In this document: positions 7,841 through 15,666 of the stretch, piece by piece
Layout: the number at the start of each line of letters is the position of its first letter
Position numbering within the stretch: position 1 is the stretch's first letter
Assembly (NCBI GenBank): GCA_036389255.1
Contig: DASVQI010000036.1
Location: 1-64,000, forward strand
Direction of reading: 5' to 3'
From: JACVRN01 sp036389255
GTDB lineage: Bacteria > Acidobacteriota > Blastocatellia > Pyrinomonadales > Pyrinomonadaceae
DNA: 64,000 nucleotides
The notes under the pieces: model-generated
Told to the model about the DNA's origin: nothing
Databases searched by the model: none
Seen by the model: only the letters and a program-made list of their open reading frames with translations
Position numbers and translations under genes: made by a program

Positions 7841-8374
7841 ATGTCTTACCGCCAAGGACTTACTGAAGCGCGAATACGCGAAATACTCGCACTACTTAAG
7901 CGGCTTAAGAGCCGCGCTAATAAACGTGGGGGCGCTTTTTTGGCGCACCCGGAGCATTACGATGTAAGCAAGCCCTCGCTCGAACTCGTAGGCCCCAGAT
8001 TCTTAGCAGTCCTAAGAGAGGAGGGGGGCGACGCTGACGCCTTCGTGCGAGATTATTATTGGCTAATCTTCATTTACTATTATGTGAAAGGTGGCGGCGT
8101 TGCTGCCGCATTGGATGCCGCACGGCCAATGACGAAAGAAGAATCATGGATGCCCATGTTCCCGACGCGTAAGTCGCGTGCTTTACGTCTACGGCGAGCG
8201 CGAAGTTGGGCCGAGATGGTTAGGAAAAAGGTGACCATGCTGGAACAAGTCACGGAGGCAGAAGAGCGGGCAGTATCGAAGTGCTTCTTTGAAATCGAAG
8301 AGGCTGCGGGCTTTAGTCAGGAGCGGGAGCGGGCACTGCTAGCGTGGAAAACCCATTTCGACCCGGCGGCATAA
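7841..8374 (+). CDS. Hypothetical basic cassette protein
   Basis: 177 residues, arginine- and lysine-rich, helical, with one hydrophobic stretch (DYYWLIFIYYYVKGGGVAAAL, about 70-90) that could be a buried helix. The middle segment TRKSRALRLRRARSWAEMVRKK is strongly basic and could bind nucleic acid. No family recognised. Its TAA stop (8372-8374) lies inside the R'' box GCATAAC of attC site 12, so the gene and the recombination site overlap. Sole gene of the cassette. Confidence 0.65.
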   Translation: MSYRQGLTEARIREILALLKRLKSRANKRGGAFLAHPEHYDVSKPSLELVGPRFLAVLREEGGDADAFVRDYYWLIFIYYYVKGGGVAAALDAARPMTKEESWMPMFPTRKSRALRLRRARSWAEMVRKKVTMLEQVTEAEERAVSKCFFEIEEAAGFSQERERALLAWKTHFDPAA

Positions 8375-8457
8375 CAACTCATTCAACCGGAGCGCAGAGA
8401 CGCAGATTGTCATCAACACCAATCAATCAGTGCGCCCGGTTAATTCGAGCGTTAGGT
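8369..8457 (+). repeat. attC site 12 (short)
   Basis: An 89-base site with a reduced centre. Opens with GCATAAC (8369-8375), the complement of the variant GTTATGC opening its cassette, and closes with GTTAGGT (8451-8457). Both single-base bulges (C and A) are kept. Confidence 0.95.
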
Positions 8458-8501
8458 GTTCTAATTCCTAATCCAATTGAATTATCGCTTAGGAGGGAAC
8501 T

Positions 8502-9329
8502 ATGACAGCGATCAAATTTAAGCCATTTGTATTCGTGCTTATGCCATTTTCAAAACAGTTTGATGATATCTACCAACTTGGAATCAGATCGGCTTGTATT
8601 GATGCTGGTGCTTACTGCGAAAGAGTAGACGAGCAAATTTTTGTAGAAAATATTCTGGAGCGTCTTTACAACCAGATTGCTAAAGCTGATTTAATTGTTG
8701 CTGAGATGACAGGCAGAAATGCGAACGTCTTTTATGAGGTAGGCTATGCCCATGCCTTGAAAAAGCAGGTGATTTTATTAACTCAAAATGCAGAGGATAT
8801 ACCTTTTGATCTTAAACATTACCCACACATCGTCTATGAAGGGAGTATAGTAAACCTTAAAGAACAGCTTGAGATAAGGGTTCGCTGGATTATAGATAAT
8901 CCCCCGGAAACACTCTCTAAGGTCGACCTCAACTTGGACTTCTTTATAGACGGAGTATCCCTTACAAATGCTCCAATTATCGAGCATCCTGATCGAAGGC
9001 AGACTGATCTTAAAATTGACATGTATAACCCGACAGGAAGGCTCCTAAGTTCAGGAGATTTCTCTCTTGCCCTAATGTTGCCGGCTGGCTTTAAGATAGT
9101 AGTTCCTTACGATATACCTTATGCACTGCTTCCAAGTGGACACTTGATTTACAAGATAGAGCCTCCTTCAGTTCTTTTCCCTGATGAATGGAGTGCGCTT
9201 ACCTTTACAATTCAAAATACTAACGAAAAATATCAGCCATCCCCAATTATTCTCCGAGTATTTACAGAGTTAGGGCCAAAAGACTATCAGTTATCACTAG
9301 TGTATATGGGACGCGCGAAGAGCACCTAA
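8502..9329 (+). CDS. Deoxyribosyltransferase/TIR-like sensor domain fused to a beta-rich domain
   Basis: 275 residues. Residues 9-95 form a Rossmann-like domain with FVFVLMPFSKQFDDIY and, at 62-86, ADLIVAEMTGRNANVFYEVG followed by YAHAL. The Glu68 and NVFYE pattern is typical of the nucleoside 2-deoxyribosyltransferase/SLOG/TIR-like group that binds or cleaves nucleotides and recurs in bacterial defence genes. Residues 140-270 look like a beta sandwich (alternating short strands, no catalytic motif). The TAA stop lies in the R'' box of attC site 13. AGGAGG at 8491-8496 supports ATG 8502. The defence role is inference; the substrate could be NAD or a nucleoside. Confidence 0.7.
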   Translation: MTAIKFKPFVFVLMPFSKQFDDIYQLGIRSACIDAGAYCERVDEQIFVENILERLYNQIAKADLIVAEMTGRNANVFYEVGYAHALKKQVILLTQNAEDIPFDLKHYPHIVYEGSIVNLKEQLEIRVRWIIDNPPETLSKVDLNLDFFIDGVSLTNAPIIEHPDRRQTDLKIDMYNPTGRLLSSGDFSLALMLPAGFKIVVPYDIPYALLPSGHLIYKIEPPSVLFPDEWSALTFTIQNTNEKYQPSPIILRVFTELGPKDYQLSLVYMGRAKST

Positions 9330-9427
9330 CAAGTCGCTCAAGCCGACCGCGCGTCAGCTTGGCTTTCATCCGTCAACTTGAAGGGCTGTTTGGTTGTGTG
9401 CGCGGCGGCTTAGCTCCGGCGTTAAGC
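9324..9427 (+). repeat. attC site 13 (divergent family)
   Basis: Opens with ACCTAAC (9324-9330), the complement of GTTAGGT opening its cassette, and closes with GTTAAGC (9421-9427). The inner arms differ from the rest (AAGTCGCTCAAGCCG against CGGCTTAGCTCCGGC), so this cassette probably came from another attC family. Confidence 0.9.
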
Positions 9428-9481
9428 CGCTTTGATGAGTCAGCTACTATTCACAATTGGTCCTAGAATGCAGGTGAATCT

Positions 9482-9781
9482 ATGATAGCAAGAATCTGGC
9501 ATGGAAAGACGAAGGCATCAGATGCTGATGAGTACCGAGATTTCCTAATCAAACGTGCTATACCTGATTACAAATCTAGCGAAGGGAATATAAGCGTACA
9601 CATTCTGCGCCGAAGAGAAGGGGAAGAGACCCACTTCATAACACTGACCCTTTGGGAGAACGTCGAAGCAATAAAGGGGTTTGCGGGAGAAGATATAGAG
9701 AGGGCGAAGTACTACCCGGAGGACGAGAATTACCTCCTGGAGTTCGAGCCGACCGTTACCCACTACGAAGTTGTTGATTAA
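9482..9781 (+). CDS. Antibiotic-biosynthesis-monooxygenase (ABM) fold protein
   Basis: 99 residues matching the short ferredoxin-like ABM fold: an N-terminal strand with MIARIWHGKT, central HILRRREGEETHFITLTLWEN, and a closing EPTVTHYEVVD strand. Such dimeric proteins include quinol and antibiotic monooxygenases and stress proteins. ATG 9482 is at the expected domain start. Sole gene between attC sites 13 and 14. A second ABM-type cassette lies on the other strand at 19478-19801. Substrate not predictable. Confidence 0.82.
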   Translation: MIARIWHGKTKASDADEYRDFLIKRAIPDYKSSEGNISVHILRRREGEETHFITLTLWENVEAIKGFAGEDIERAKYYPEDENYLLEFEPTVTHYEVVD

Positions 9782-9792
9782 TAACGGCGGCG

Positions 9793-9885
9793 GCCCATCA
9801 AGTGCGTGCATCTGAGTCGCCGATGCGAGTTTCTTATGCTACCTTTTGGGCCTGCGCGGCGGCTAGGTGCTGCCAGCCGTTGGGC
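9793..9885 (+). repeat. attC site 14 (third sequence type)
   Basis: Opens with GCCCATC (9793-9799), then AAGTGCGTGCA, and closes with TGCTGCCAGCC followed by GTTGGGC (9879-9885). Neither arm resembles the dominant type, and R'' is not the complement of its cassette start (GTTAAGC). Structure is less certain than in the other sites. Confidence 0.65.
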
Positions 9886-9926
9886 TGCTCGGTTAGATGT
9901 GCGTGACCAGAAAATGGAGGTGTGTC

Positions 9927-10241
9927 GTGTCCGAGATGAAATGGGCTTTCGTAGAAAATGTGCCCCAGAAGGAACTCTTTAAAGGCATCCGATTGCGTAC
10001 CCTTTGGCAAGGTGATAACGGTGCTACGGCTCACGTGCTGGAGATGGCCCCCGGCTCATGTTGGGAAGGCGTAGACGTGCATGATCCGGGGCCGGAGGAG
10101 GTGTTCGTTGTCTCAGGCGTGTTCAACGATGGGGTGCGTGATTATCCAGCCGGATCGTTCATCCATGCACCAGCCGGTTCGTCACATGTCCCTCAGTCCA
10201 AAACCGGCTGCGTGCTCTTCGTCTTTTATCCTGAAGGCTAG
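9927..10241 (+). CDS. Small cupin-domain protein (ChrR-like)
   Basis: About 104 residues forming one cupin barrel, of the anti-ECFsigma factor ChrR cupin type. Motifs visible are the segment MAPGSCWEGVDVHDPGPEEVFVV and the later GSFIHAPAGSSHVPQSK, which carry the usual metal-ligand positions (histidines and glutamate). GTG 9927 is chosen because GGAGG at 9916-9920 precedes it; ATG 9936 is the next option, and the ATG at 9897 overlaps the boundary. Sole gene of its cassette. Probably binds or oxidises a small molecule; substrate unknown. Confidence 0.83.
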   Translation: MSEMKWAFVENVPQKELFKGIRLRTLWQGDNGATAHVLEMAPGSCWEGVDVHDPGPEEVFVVSGVFNDGVRDYPAGSFIHAPAGSSHVPQSKTGCVLFVFYPEG

Positions 10242-10247
10242 GGCGCA

Positions 10248-10349
10248 GCCTAACAACTCATTCAACCGGAGCGGAATCGGCTTGGATTTCATCGCTAACT
10301 TGGATGCTGCTCGGAGATACTTCCCACCCGGTTAATTCGGGCTTTAGAC
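10248..10349 (+). repeat. attC site 15 (mutated crossover box)
   Basis: Opens with GCCTAAC (10248-10254). The right box reads TTTAGAC (10343-10349) where GTTAGAC is expected, so the invariant G next to the exchange point is lost. The following cassette still ends in GTCTAAC, the complement of the unmutated sequence. Confidence 0.92.
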
Positions 10350-10507
10350 ATACTGACGTGAGGCACTGCTTTGATGAATGGAGATTTGCTTGCTAATGAA
10401 ATCAATGGGTGAGTTATTGATTTTTATTGCAGCCGCGAACCATGGGAGGGCACAATAGACCCGCTATTGCGCCTTATGAACTTCGCGCTTTAAGGAGAAA
10501 GAAAGAT

Positions 10508-11353
10508 ATGCGCCAATCGAACGAAAATCTCAAGCCCCCTTTTTATATTACCCCGGAAGAGGAGCTGAAACTCCGCATTCAGGCCAATCAACTCGTCCCT
10601 TCACCAGCCATCGCTCCGGCGACTTCATTTGATGATTTTGCGCGACAATTGATGATTCCCGCTACAGTTATGGAACTTGCACGCAAAGCCTCAAGCATCC
10701 ATTTCTCCGCTTGGGAAACCGAAGCGATACGGGCCAGCCTCATTAGCGGTATCCTGAAGGAGATATTGATTGACAAATACAAGAAAGATAATTCACACCC
10801 CGCTTATATCCGTGTCGCCTGCACCGGCAAAGGGGATTACGATCATTTGGCCGTGAAATATGACGCTGCCATGGCTACGGCGGAAGAAGGAACGCACACA
10901 GGAGACTTCGGCTCCCCGGTGGTCTTGGAAATCTGGCCGGGCCAGCATTATTCTCCAATCCACTCGCACGGCAAAACCACCGGCATTATCTACTGTCTGA
11001 CAGGACAGATTGACGTGATGCTTTACGAATCACTGGACTGGGGGACAAATAAATTGGCTTTGCTGACCCTCACACCGGGACAGTGTGCGTGGCTCTCCGA
11101 AAGGCCGTTTCCGGTTCATAGAGTCTTCTGCCCGATGACGGAAGGTAATTTCGCCGCGACCTTCCATGTCTATTTGAACAGAGATGAACTACCTTTGTTA
11201 AAGGCCACACCGAAACCGGACACCCGCGATGAATTCGAGTTTATCGAAGAGATAGAGCCGCACGGGAAAAAGACCTTTGCTACATACTCGGATCTGTCTT
11301 GGGGCATCTTGCGTAAGGAGATGGCCAATTATGCGGCGAAGATGGAACTATAA
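10508..11353 (+). CDS. Cysteine-dioxygenase-like cupin protein
   Basis: About 281 residues. A helical N-terminal part (1-100) is followed by a cupin barrel with EIWPGQHYSPIHSHGKTTGI, whose HSH pair resembles the iron ligands of thiol dioxygenases, then a third histidine in PFPVHRVF. The following IIYCLTG recalls the active-site cysteine region of cysteine dioxygenase. Likely an iron-dependent oxidation of a thiol or related small molecule. ATG 10508 is preferred, with TAAGGAG at 10491-10497; upstream TTG and ATG options lack one. Sole gene of the cassette between attC sites 15 and 16. Confidence 0.78.
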   Translation: MRQSNENLKPPFYITPEEELKLRIQANQLVPSPAIAPATSFDDFARQLMIPATVMELARKASSIHFSAWETEAIRASLISGILKEILIDKYKKDNSHPAYIRVACTGKGDYDHLAVKYDAAMATAEEGTHTGDFGSPVVLEIWPGQHYSPIHSHGKTTGIIYCLTGQIDVMLYESLDWGTNKLALLTLTPGQCAWLSERPFPVHRVFCPMTEGNFAATFHVYLNRDELPLLKATPKPDTRDEFEFIEEIEPHGKKTFATYSDLSWGILRKEMANYAAKMEL

Positions 11354-11438
11354 GATTATTGAGCGAGCTAAGACGGGAAGCGAGCAGGAAGGACAGCAAT
11401 AGAGGGGCAGCCCGGACAATGCCCCTTTATATCCGGCT

Positions 11439-11523
11439 GTCTAACAACTGCTTCAACCTGACTTGCAATAAGCCCGTCTGTTATCTTTAGTCTGATAGCT
11501 CGCCGGTTAATTCAGCGTTAGAA
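11439..11523 (+). repeat. attC site 16 (short)
   Basis: An 85-base site. Opens with GTCTAAC (11439-11445), complementary to TTAGAC at its cassette start. The closing box GTTAGAA (11517-11523) has A at the last position where a pyrimidine is expected. Confidence 0.9.
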
Positions 11524-11596
11524 TGCTTCTCTTTGGAATGAGAGCATATATTAGAAAGGCATTGGACGATTCTAGTTACTGAATGAGGCTGAAGAC

Positions 11597-12658
11597 ATGA
11601 AAGCAAAGTCAATACTCATCTGCATTATCTTTGTTCTGGTTATGTCAACCACTGTATTTTCTCAGCAACCTGGTCAGGAGATTAATGTTGCCCCAAACGC
11701 TCCGAAGGATAGACCAGTAGATGTAAAGGCTAATGAAGCCAAGAAGTTTGAAGAAGCCATCAAACCTTATATCGAGATGGCTAGGAAAACTTACCCACAA
11801 GCGAAGGAGCGTTTTCTTAAAGGGCTTCCGCCAAAACATACATTCTTTATAACAACAAGACTATATGATTCTGCGAGGCGCTTTGAGCAGGTATTTATTG
11901 CCGTCAAAGAAATCAAAGATGGCCGAATAACAGGGCTGATCTGGAGTGATATTCAGTTGGTTGCAGGATACAAACAGGGCGATTCCTACACCTTCCCGGA
12001 AAGTGAGTTGATTGATTGGACGATTAGTAAACCTGATGGCACGGAAGAAGGCAATTTTGTAGGCAAATTCTTGGACACCTATCAAACTCAATCGGCAGTC
12101 GAAACTCCTGTATGGGGGAATAAACCTGCAACCCCCGAAAGGATAAGCCAGAGAATTGAAGAAGCAGCCATCAAGTATCAAGCAAATGCTCCGATTCCGC
12201 GCGTGGCGCTTTACGATATTGCGTATCCGCATAACAACCAGGAGATTACTGACCTTGACGGTAACGCGGTAATTCTTATTACGGCTTTATCTCAAGTGCA
12301 GGAGGAACTCCCTCTTAAGAGAGTCTATGTCTTAATGGATGGAAAAGAGATTGAGCTTAGGCGAGTCAAGCTGATTTTGTCAGAACAATCTGCTGCTAAC
12401 AGCCAAGTGGCTAAAACATTTGGCCCTTTTCGCGCAGACGCTCTTTACCTATTACCAGTATATTTACGGATGAAGCCCGCAGCTTTGATGATAGATTTTG
12501 GTAATAATCAAACGAGCATAAAGGCGGCCACGTTTGGCACGGGAGTTTCCTCTGAGGTGAGCAGATTGAATATTAAAGAACCAACTGGGAAAGGCCCATC
12601 AGATAGAACCTTGGAGGAATTTATCAAACGAGAGTATCCGGGATTTTTCACGAAGTAA
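11597..12658 (+). CDS. Secreted DUF2314-like protein
   Basis: 353 residues with an N-terminal signal peptide (ILICIIFVLVMSTTVFSQ). Residues 45-165 resemble DUF2314: a helical TYPQAKERFLKG segment, then GLIWSDIQLV and DWTISKPDGTEEGNFVGKFL, where family members carry W and GxF/Y residues. The remaining 190 residues are not recognised and may be a second exported domain. Start ATG 11597 follows GAGGCTGAAGAC. It is the only gene of a 1.16-kb cassette (11524-12683). DUF2314 has no settled biochemical role, so function is unknown. Confidence 0.72.
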   Translation: MKAKSILICIIFVLVMSTTVFSQQPGQEINVAPNAPKDRPVDVKANEAKKFEEAIKPYIEMARKTYPQAKERFLKGLPPKHTFFITTRLYDSARRFEQVFIAVKEIKDGRITGLIWSDIQLVAGYKQGDSYTFPESELIDWTISKPDGTEEGNFVGKFLDTYQTQSAVETPVWGNKPATPERISQRIEEAAIKYQANAPIPRVALYDIAYPHNNQEITDLDGNAVILITALSQVQEELPLKRVYVLMDGKEIELRRVKLILSEQSAANSQVAKTFGPFRADALYLLPVYLRMKPAALMIDFGNNQTSIKAATFGTGVSSEVSRLNIKEPTGKGPSDRTLEEFIKREYPGFFTK

Positions 12659-12676
12659 TCTAATTGCAGAGGTGCA

Positions 12677-12786
12677 ATCTAACAACTCATTCAACCGGAG
12701 CCTGCAATAGCTCTCTTTTCATCATTCTTCCTTTAGTTGTAGATTGAAGGCTTCATGCAGGGGCTCGATTAATTCGGGCGTTAGAT
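12677..12786 (+). repeat. attC site 17
   Basis: Opens with ATCTAAC (12677-12683) and closes with GTTAGAT (12780-12786). The inner right arm is altered (GCTCGATTAATTCGGGC), which weakens the stem. Confidence 0.93.
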
Positions 12787-12830
12787 GCTATGAGTTTGTT
12801 ATATTAAAATACTTTATGAGGACATAAGAC

Positions 12831-13289
12831 ATGAAACTAGCTGAAGCTCTAATTCTACGTGCGGATTGCAACAAGCGATTTGAACAACTGAAACAAAGAA
12901 TCATCAGGAGCGCAATGGTTCAAGAGGGAGATGAGCCACCTGAGAATCCTACGGAGCTGGTCGCCGAGCTTGAAAGAGTTTCTAAGGAGCTTGCGAGTCT
13001 AATTAAACGGATAAATAAAACAAACTCGCTGACTGAATTTCAGCCGGGCGTAACGTTGGCTGACGCCCTTGCAGACAGAGATGTCACACTGCTGAAGCGT
13101 GAAGCATATAACCAAATTGTGCAAAATGCTTCGGTTAGGCAAGACCGCTATAGCAAATCAGAGGTAAAGTATAAGACTACAATCAATGTTAAGGAAATTC
13201 AGAAACAAGTTGATGAGTTGTCAAAAACCGTTCGGGAACTTGATTCACGCATCCAGGAGACGAATTGGAAGGTTGATTTGATGGAATAG
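12831..13289 (+). CDS. DIP1984/septicolysin-family protein
   Basis: 152 residues, almost entirely helical, starting MKLAEALILRADCNKRFEQL. This opening, the middle RINKTNSLTEFQPGVTLADA and the final DSRIQETNWKVDLME match the DIP1984 family, annotated septicolysin after one member. Such proteins are small, coiled-coil-forming and found scattered in mobile DNA. The label septicolysin should not be taken as proof of haemolytic activity. ATG 12831 is preceded by GAGGACATAAGAC. Sole gene of the cassette after attC site 17. Confidence 0.83.
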   Translation: MKLAEALILRADCNKRFEQLKQRIIRSAMVQEGDEPPENPTELVAELERVSKELASLIKRINKTNSLTEFQPGVTLADALADRDVTLLKREAYNQIVQNASVRQDRYSKSEVKYKTTINVKEIQKQVDELSKTVRELDSRIQETNWKVDLME

Positions 13290-13517
13290 CAGTGTAGTCG
13301 GTAACCATCTAAGCAGAAGCGAGCACACCCGCCAACTGGGTTAAGTTGGAACACCGGTGGTGTGAGGGGCCATGCCAGCAGGCTCGATTCCTGCATCACA
13401 AATCATGCCCAGTAAGGTAACAAGCGTACAGCGTAATGTAAAAGTAACTACCGCGTGCTGGTCTGCTGAAGTGGTGAGGGTGGGCAAGGGGATATACACT
13501 GTTCCAAGCCATGCCAC
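13290..13517 (+). other. Non-coding cassette tail with hairpins
   Basis: About 230 bases between the DIP1984 gene and a half attC site, with no convincing gene. It holds several inverted repeats, including CCAACTGGGTTAAGTTGG (13332-13349), an ACACC/GGTGT pair just after it, and GCAGGCTCGATTCCTGC (13377-13393), which looks like a tRNA T arm. No acceptor stem can be built around it. It might encode a structured RNA. Confidence 0.3.
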
Positions 13518-13540
13518 ATCTAACAACTCATTCAACCGGA
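13518..13540 (+). repeat. attC site 18, left half only
   Basis: ATCTAACAACTCATTCAACC is perfectly conserved and its box complements the cassette start GTTAGAT, but the sequence then departs from the attC pattern and has no right arm or GTTRRRY box. The 3' half was deleted, locking the DIP1984 and hydrolase genes together. Confidence 0.85.
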
Positions 13541-13625
13541 TTTATGCCATAAAGTCTATTCGCAGGTGTTTATCATACGAGGTGAAACACAAAGTAGCTT
13601 CAGGCGCGTGAAAGGATTGAGCGAT

Positions 13626-15008
13626 ATGAGGAAACATCTGACGATTGTTGTTCAAGTGTTCCTTTGGAGCATTGCCTTAGTGATGACTAATGCAGCGCAA
13701 CAACCAACATTTAAGCCGCTTGACCCTAAAATATACGAGCCCTATCTAGGCACTTATCAACTTAGCTCCGGCGAGCTCATTGTCATTGGACGCTCTGTGC
13801 GGCGTCTTTATTACTATGAGCCTCACACGGGACGCGCCAGGGGGCTAAATCCCCAGTCGGAAAGTTCGGCAGAGGAAACCACTTGGTCTGCCGGGCCGTC
13901 TTTGCTTGTTTACTCCCCCAAGACATTCCAAATTACATTCACCAAAAACAGAAGTGGGGACGTTATTGGTCTGATTCTAAAGGAAGCGGGGCGCTCGGAT
14001 CGGATTGCTAAGAAAGCCCTCTTTTATAAAGAAGAAGAAGTAACTTTCCAAAACGGTGATGTTACCCTTGGCGGAAAGCTGCTAATTCCATCTACAAAGG
14101 GGCCACATCCTGCTGTAATCCTCTTACATGGCTCTGGGGCTCAAGACCGTAACGGTGAACGCTCTGAGATTCGCTGGGTTGCCGATCATTTCGCTCGCCA
14201 CGGAATTGTGGCTCTTATTTATGACAAACGCGGATTTGGTGCATCTACCGGCAACTGGGCGACGGCTAGTTTCAACGATTTCGCAAAAGATGCGCTCGCC
14301 GGATTGAAGTTGCTTCAAGGTCGGCCGGATATTAATCCAAAACAGATCGGCATGTGGGGCGTCAGTCAAGCCGGGTGGGTCATGACGACAGCCACATCAA
14401 TGTCAAAGGATATTGCCTTTATAATCTCTATCTCTGCTGGCGGCAGTGGCTACACTCCCGCCCAGCAAAATAACTACAATATAGAGACGGAAATGCGGGC
14501 CCAAGGTTTCACTCAAAATGAAATCAGTCAAGTGATCACATCTTATAATCTACTCTACGACGTGGTGCGGGCAGGTGAAGGTGGCGACGGATCGAAACTT
14601 GATGCAGCTATCCGGCTAGCACTGCAAAAGAACGCAAAGCTCAAGGATTGGCTGCCTCCTTTGTCGAGCGAAATTAACTGGAAGAAGCGAGATCAATGGT
14701 TCCTAGCTTTCGACATAGATTTCAACCCATTGCCTCTCTGGGAGCGATACGACGGGCCGGTATTGGGAATTTTCGGGGAGTTGGATAGTTCCACTCCAGT
14801 TCAACAGGTCGTACCACTTTTAGGTAAGGCACTCGCAGCCCGAAGGAATACGGACTATGCTATCAAAGTATTTCCCAAAGCCAACCATAATATTATGGAA
14901 GCAGAAACGGGCAGTGATAATGAGCTTCCTCGATTGAACAGATTTGTTCCCGAATATTTAGACACCATGACCGATTGGCTTAGAAGCCGTGTAGATTTAA
15001 AAACATGA
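13626..15008 (+). CDS. Secreted alpha/beta hydrolase
   Basis: About 460 residues. Residues 1-25 form a signal peptide. Residues 30-140 are an N-terminal beta-rich domain. An alpha/beta hydrolase follows, with oxyanion segment LLHGSGAQDRNG (167-178), nucleophile elbow GVSQAG (Ser247), and a late acid/histidine region with FGELDSSTPVQQV and FPKANHNIM. This layout is that of S9-like or dienelactone-hydrolase-like exported esterases and peptidases. ATG 13626 is favoured over the upstream frame start at 13566 because it begins the signal peptide and follows AAAGGA. Substrate unknown. Confidence 0.88.
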   Translation: MRKHLTIVVQVFLWSIALVMTNAAQQPTFKPLDPKIYEPYLGTYQLSSGELIVIGRSVRRLYYYEPHTGRARGLNPQSESSAEETTWSAGPSLLVYSPKTFQITFTKNRSGDVIGLILKEAGRSDRIAKKALFYKEEEVTFQNGDVTLGGKLLIPSTKGPHPAVILLHGSGAQDRNGERSEIRWVADHFARHGIVALIYDKRGFGASTGNWATASFNDFAKDALAGLKLLQGRPDINPKQIGMWGVSQAGWVMTTATSMSKDIAFIISISAGGSGYTPAQQNNYNIETEMRAQGFTQNEISQVITSYNLLYDVVRAGEGGDGSKLDAAIRLALQKNAKLKDWLPPLSSEINWKKRDQWFLAFDIDFNPLPLWERYDGPVLGIFGELDSSTPVQQVVPLLGKALAARRNTDYAIKVFPKANHNIMEAETGSDNELPRLNRFVPEYLDTMTDWLRSRVDLKT

Positions 15009-15049
15009 ATTTGCATTTTCTACCTTGATTTTACTTCTTATACAGCGCG

Positions 15050-15150
15050 GCCTAATAACTTATTCAACCAGAGCGCGAATAGCGTTGCTTTTATCTAGAA
15101 CTTGAATCAATCCGCAGATATTTCCCGCCGCGTCAATTCGGGCGTTAGGC
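15050..15150 (+). repeat. attC site 19
   Basis: The left box is GCCTAAT (15050-15056), one base off the consensus; the closing box GTTAGGC (15144-15150) is intact. The right arm has CGTCAATTCGGGC. Confidence 0.9.
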
Positions 15151-15201
15151 GTCTCGTTGAATTCAGCTTACGATGGGCAAAGCTAAAGGAGTGCTGAAAA
15201 G

Positions 15202-15513
15202 ATGAGATTTATCTCTCCTAAAGATTTTACCGCCGACCGCGCCTGGGGCGCTTTGCCTATTGCCAACATGAATGGAGTGACTACTAGACTCCATTGGACA
15301 GACCAGCCTTATAAATGGCACCTCAATGATGGGGAAGAGGTTTTTGTCGTTTTAGATGGGATAATTGACATGCATTACCGTGATGACGGGCAGGAGAAGG
15401 TTAGACGAATGGAGGCGGGGGACATTTTCTATGCCGTGGTAGGAACTGAACACGTCGCACATCCAGTTGGGGAGGCGCGGGTTTTGGTGATTGAGAAGGA
15501 AGGCACTGTGTGA
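15202..15513 (+). CDS. Small cupin-domain protein
   Basis: 103 residues forming a single cupin barrel. Metal-ligand motifs are present: WHLNDGEEVFVVLDG (residues 35-49), supplying histidine and glutamates, and later EAGDIFYAVVGTEHVAHP, supplying histidines. ATG 15202 is preceded by AAAGGAG at 15186-15192. Sole gene of the cassette between attC sites 19 and 20. It is the third cupin cassette in the array; it does not closely resemble the other two. Substrate unknown. Confidence 0.85.
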   Translation: MRFISPKDFTADRAWGALPIANMNGVTTRLHWTDQPYKWHLNDGEEVFVVLDGIIDMHYRDDGQEKVRRMEAGDIFYAVVGTEHVAHPVGEARVLVIEKEGTV

Positions 15514-15544
15514 GATATGATGCTGGTTTCTGGATACCCTTGCC

Positions 15545-15647
15545 GCCTAACAACTCATTCAACGCGAGCGCAAATTAAGCTGCTTTCTTGCGCAAGACTT
15601 GATTTATATTTGCAGTTCGTCGCGCCCGGTTAATTCGGGCGTTAGGT
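15545..15647 (+). repeat. attC site 20
   Basis: Opens with GCCTAAC (15545-15551), the complement of its cassette start GTTAGGC, and closes with GTTAGGT (15641-15647). Confidence 0.95.
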
Positions 15648-15666
15648 GGCTTATGGTGAATAAACT

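Noticed and set aside
13377..13393. tRNA-like T arm
   Set aside because: The 17 bases fit a T arm with a C in place of the first T of the loop, but neither acceptor nor anticodon stem can be built around it.
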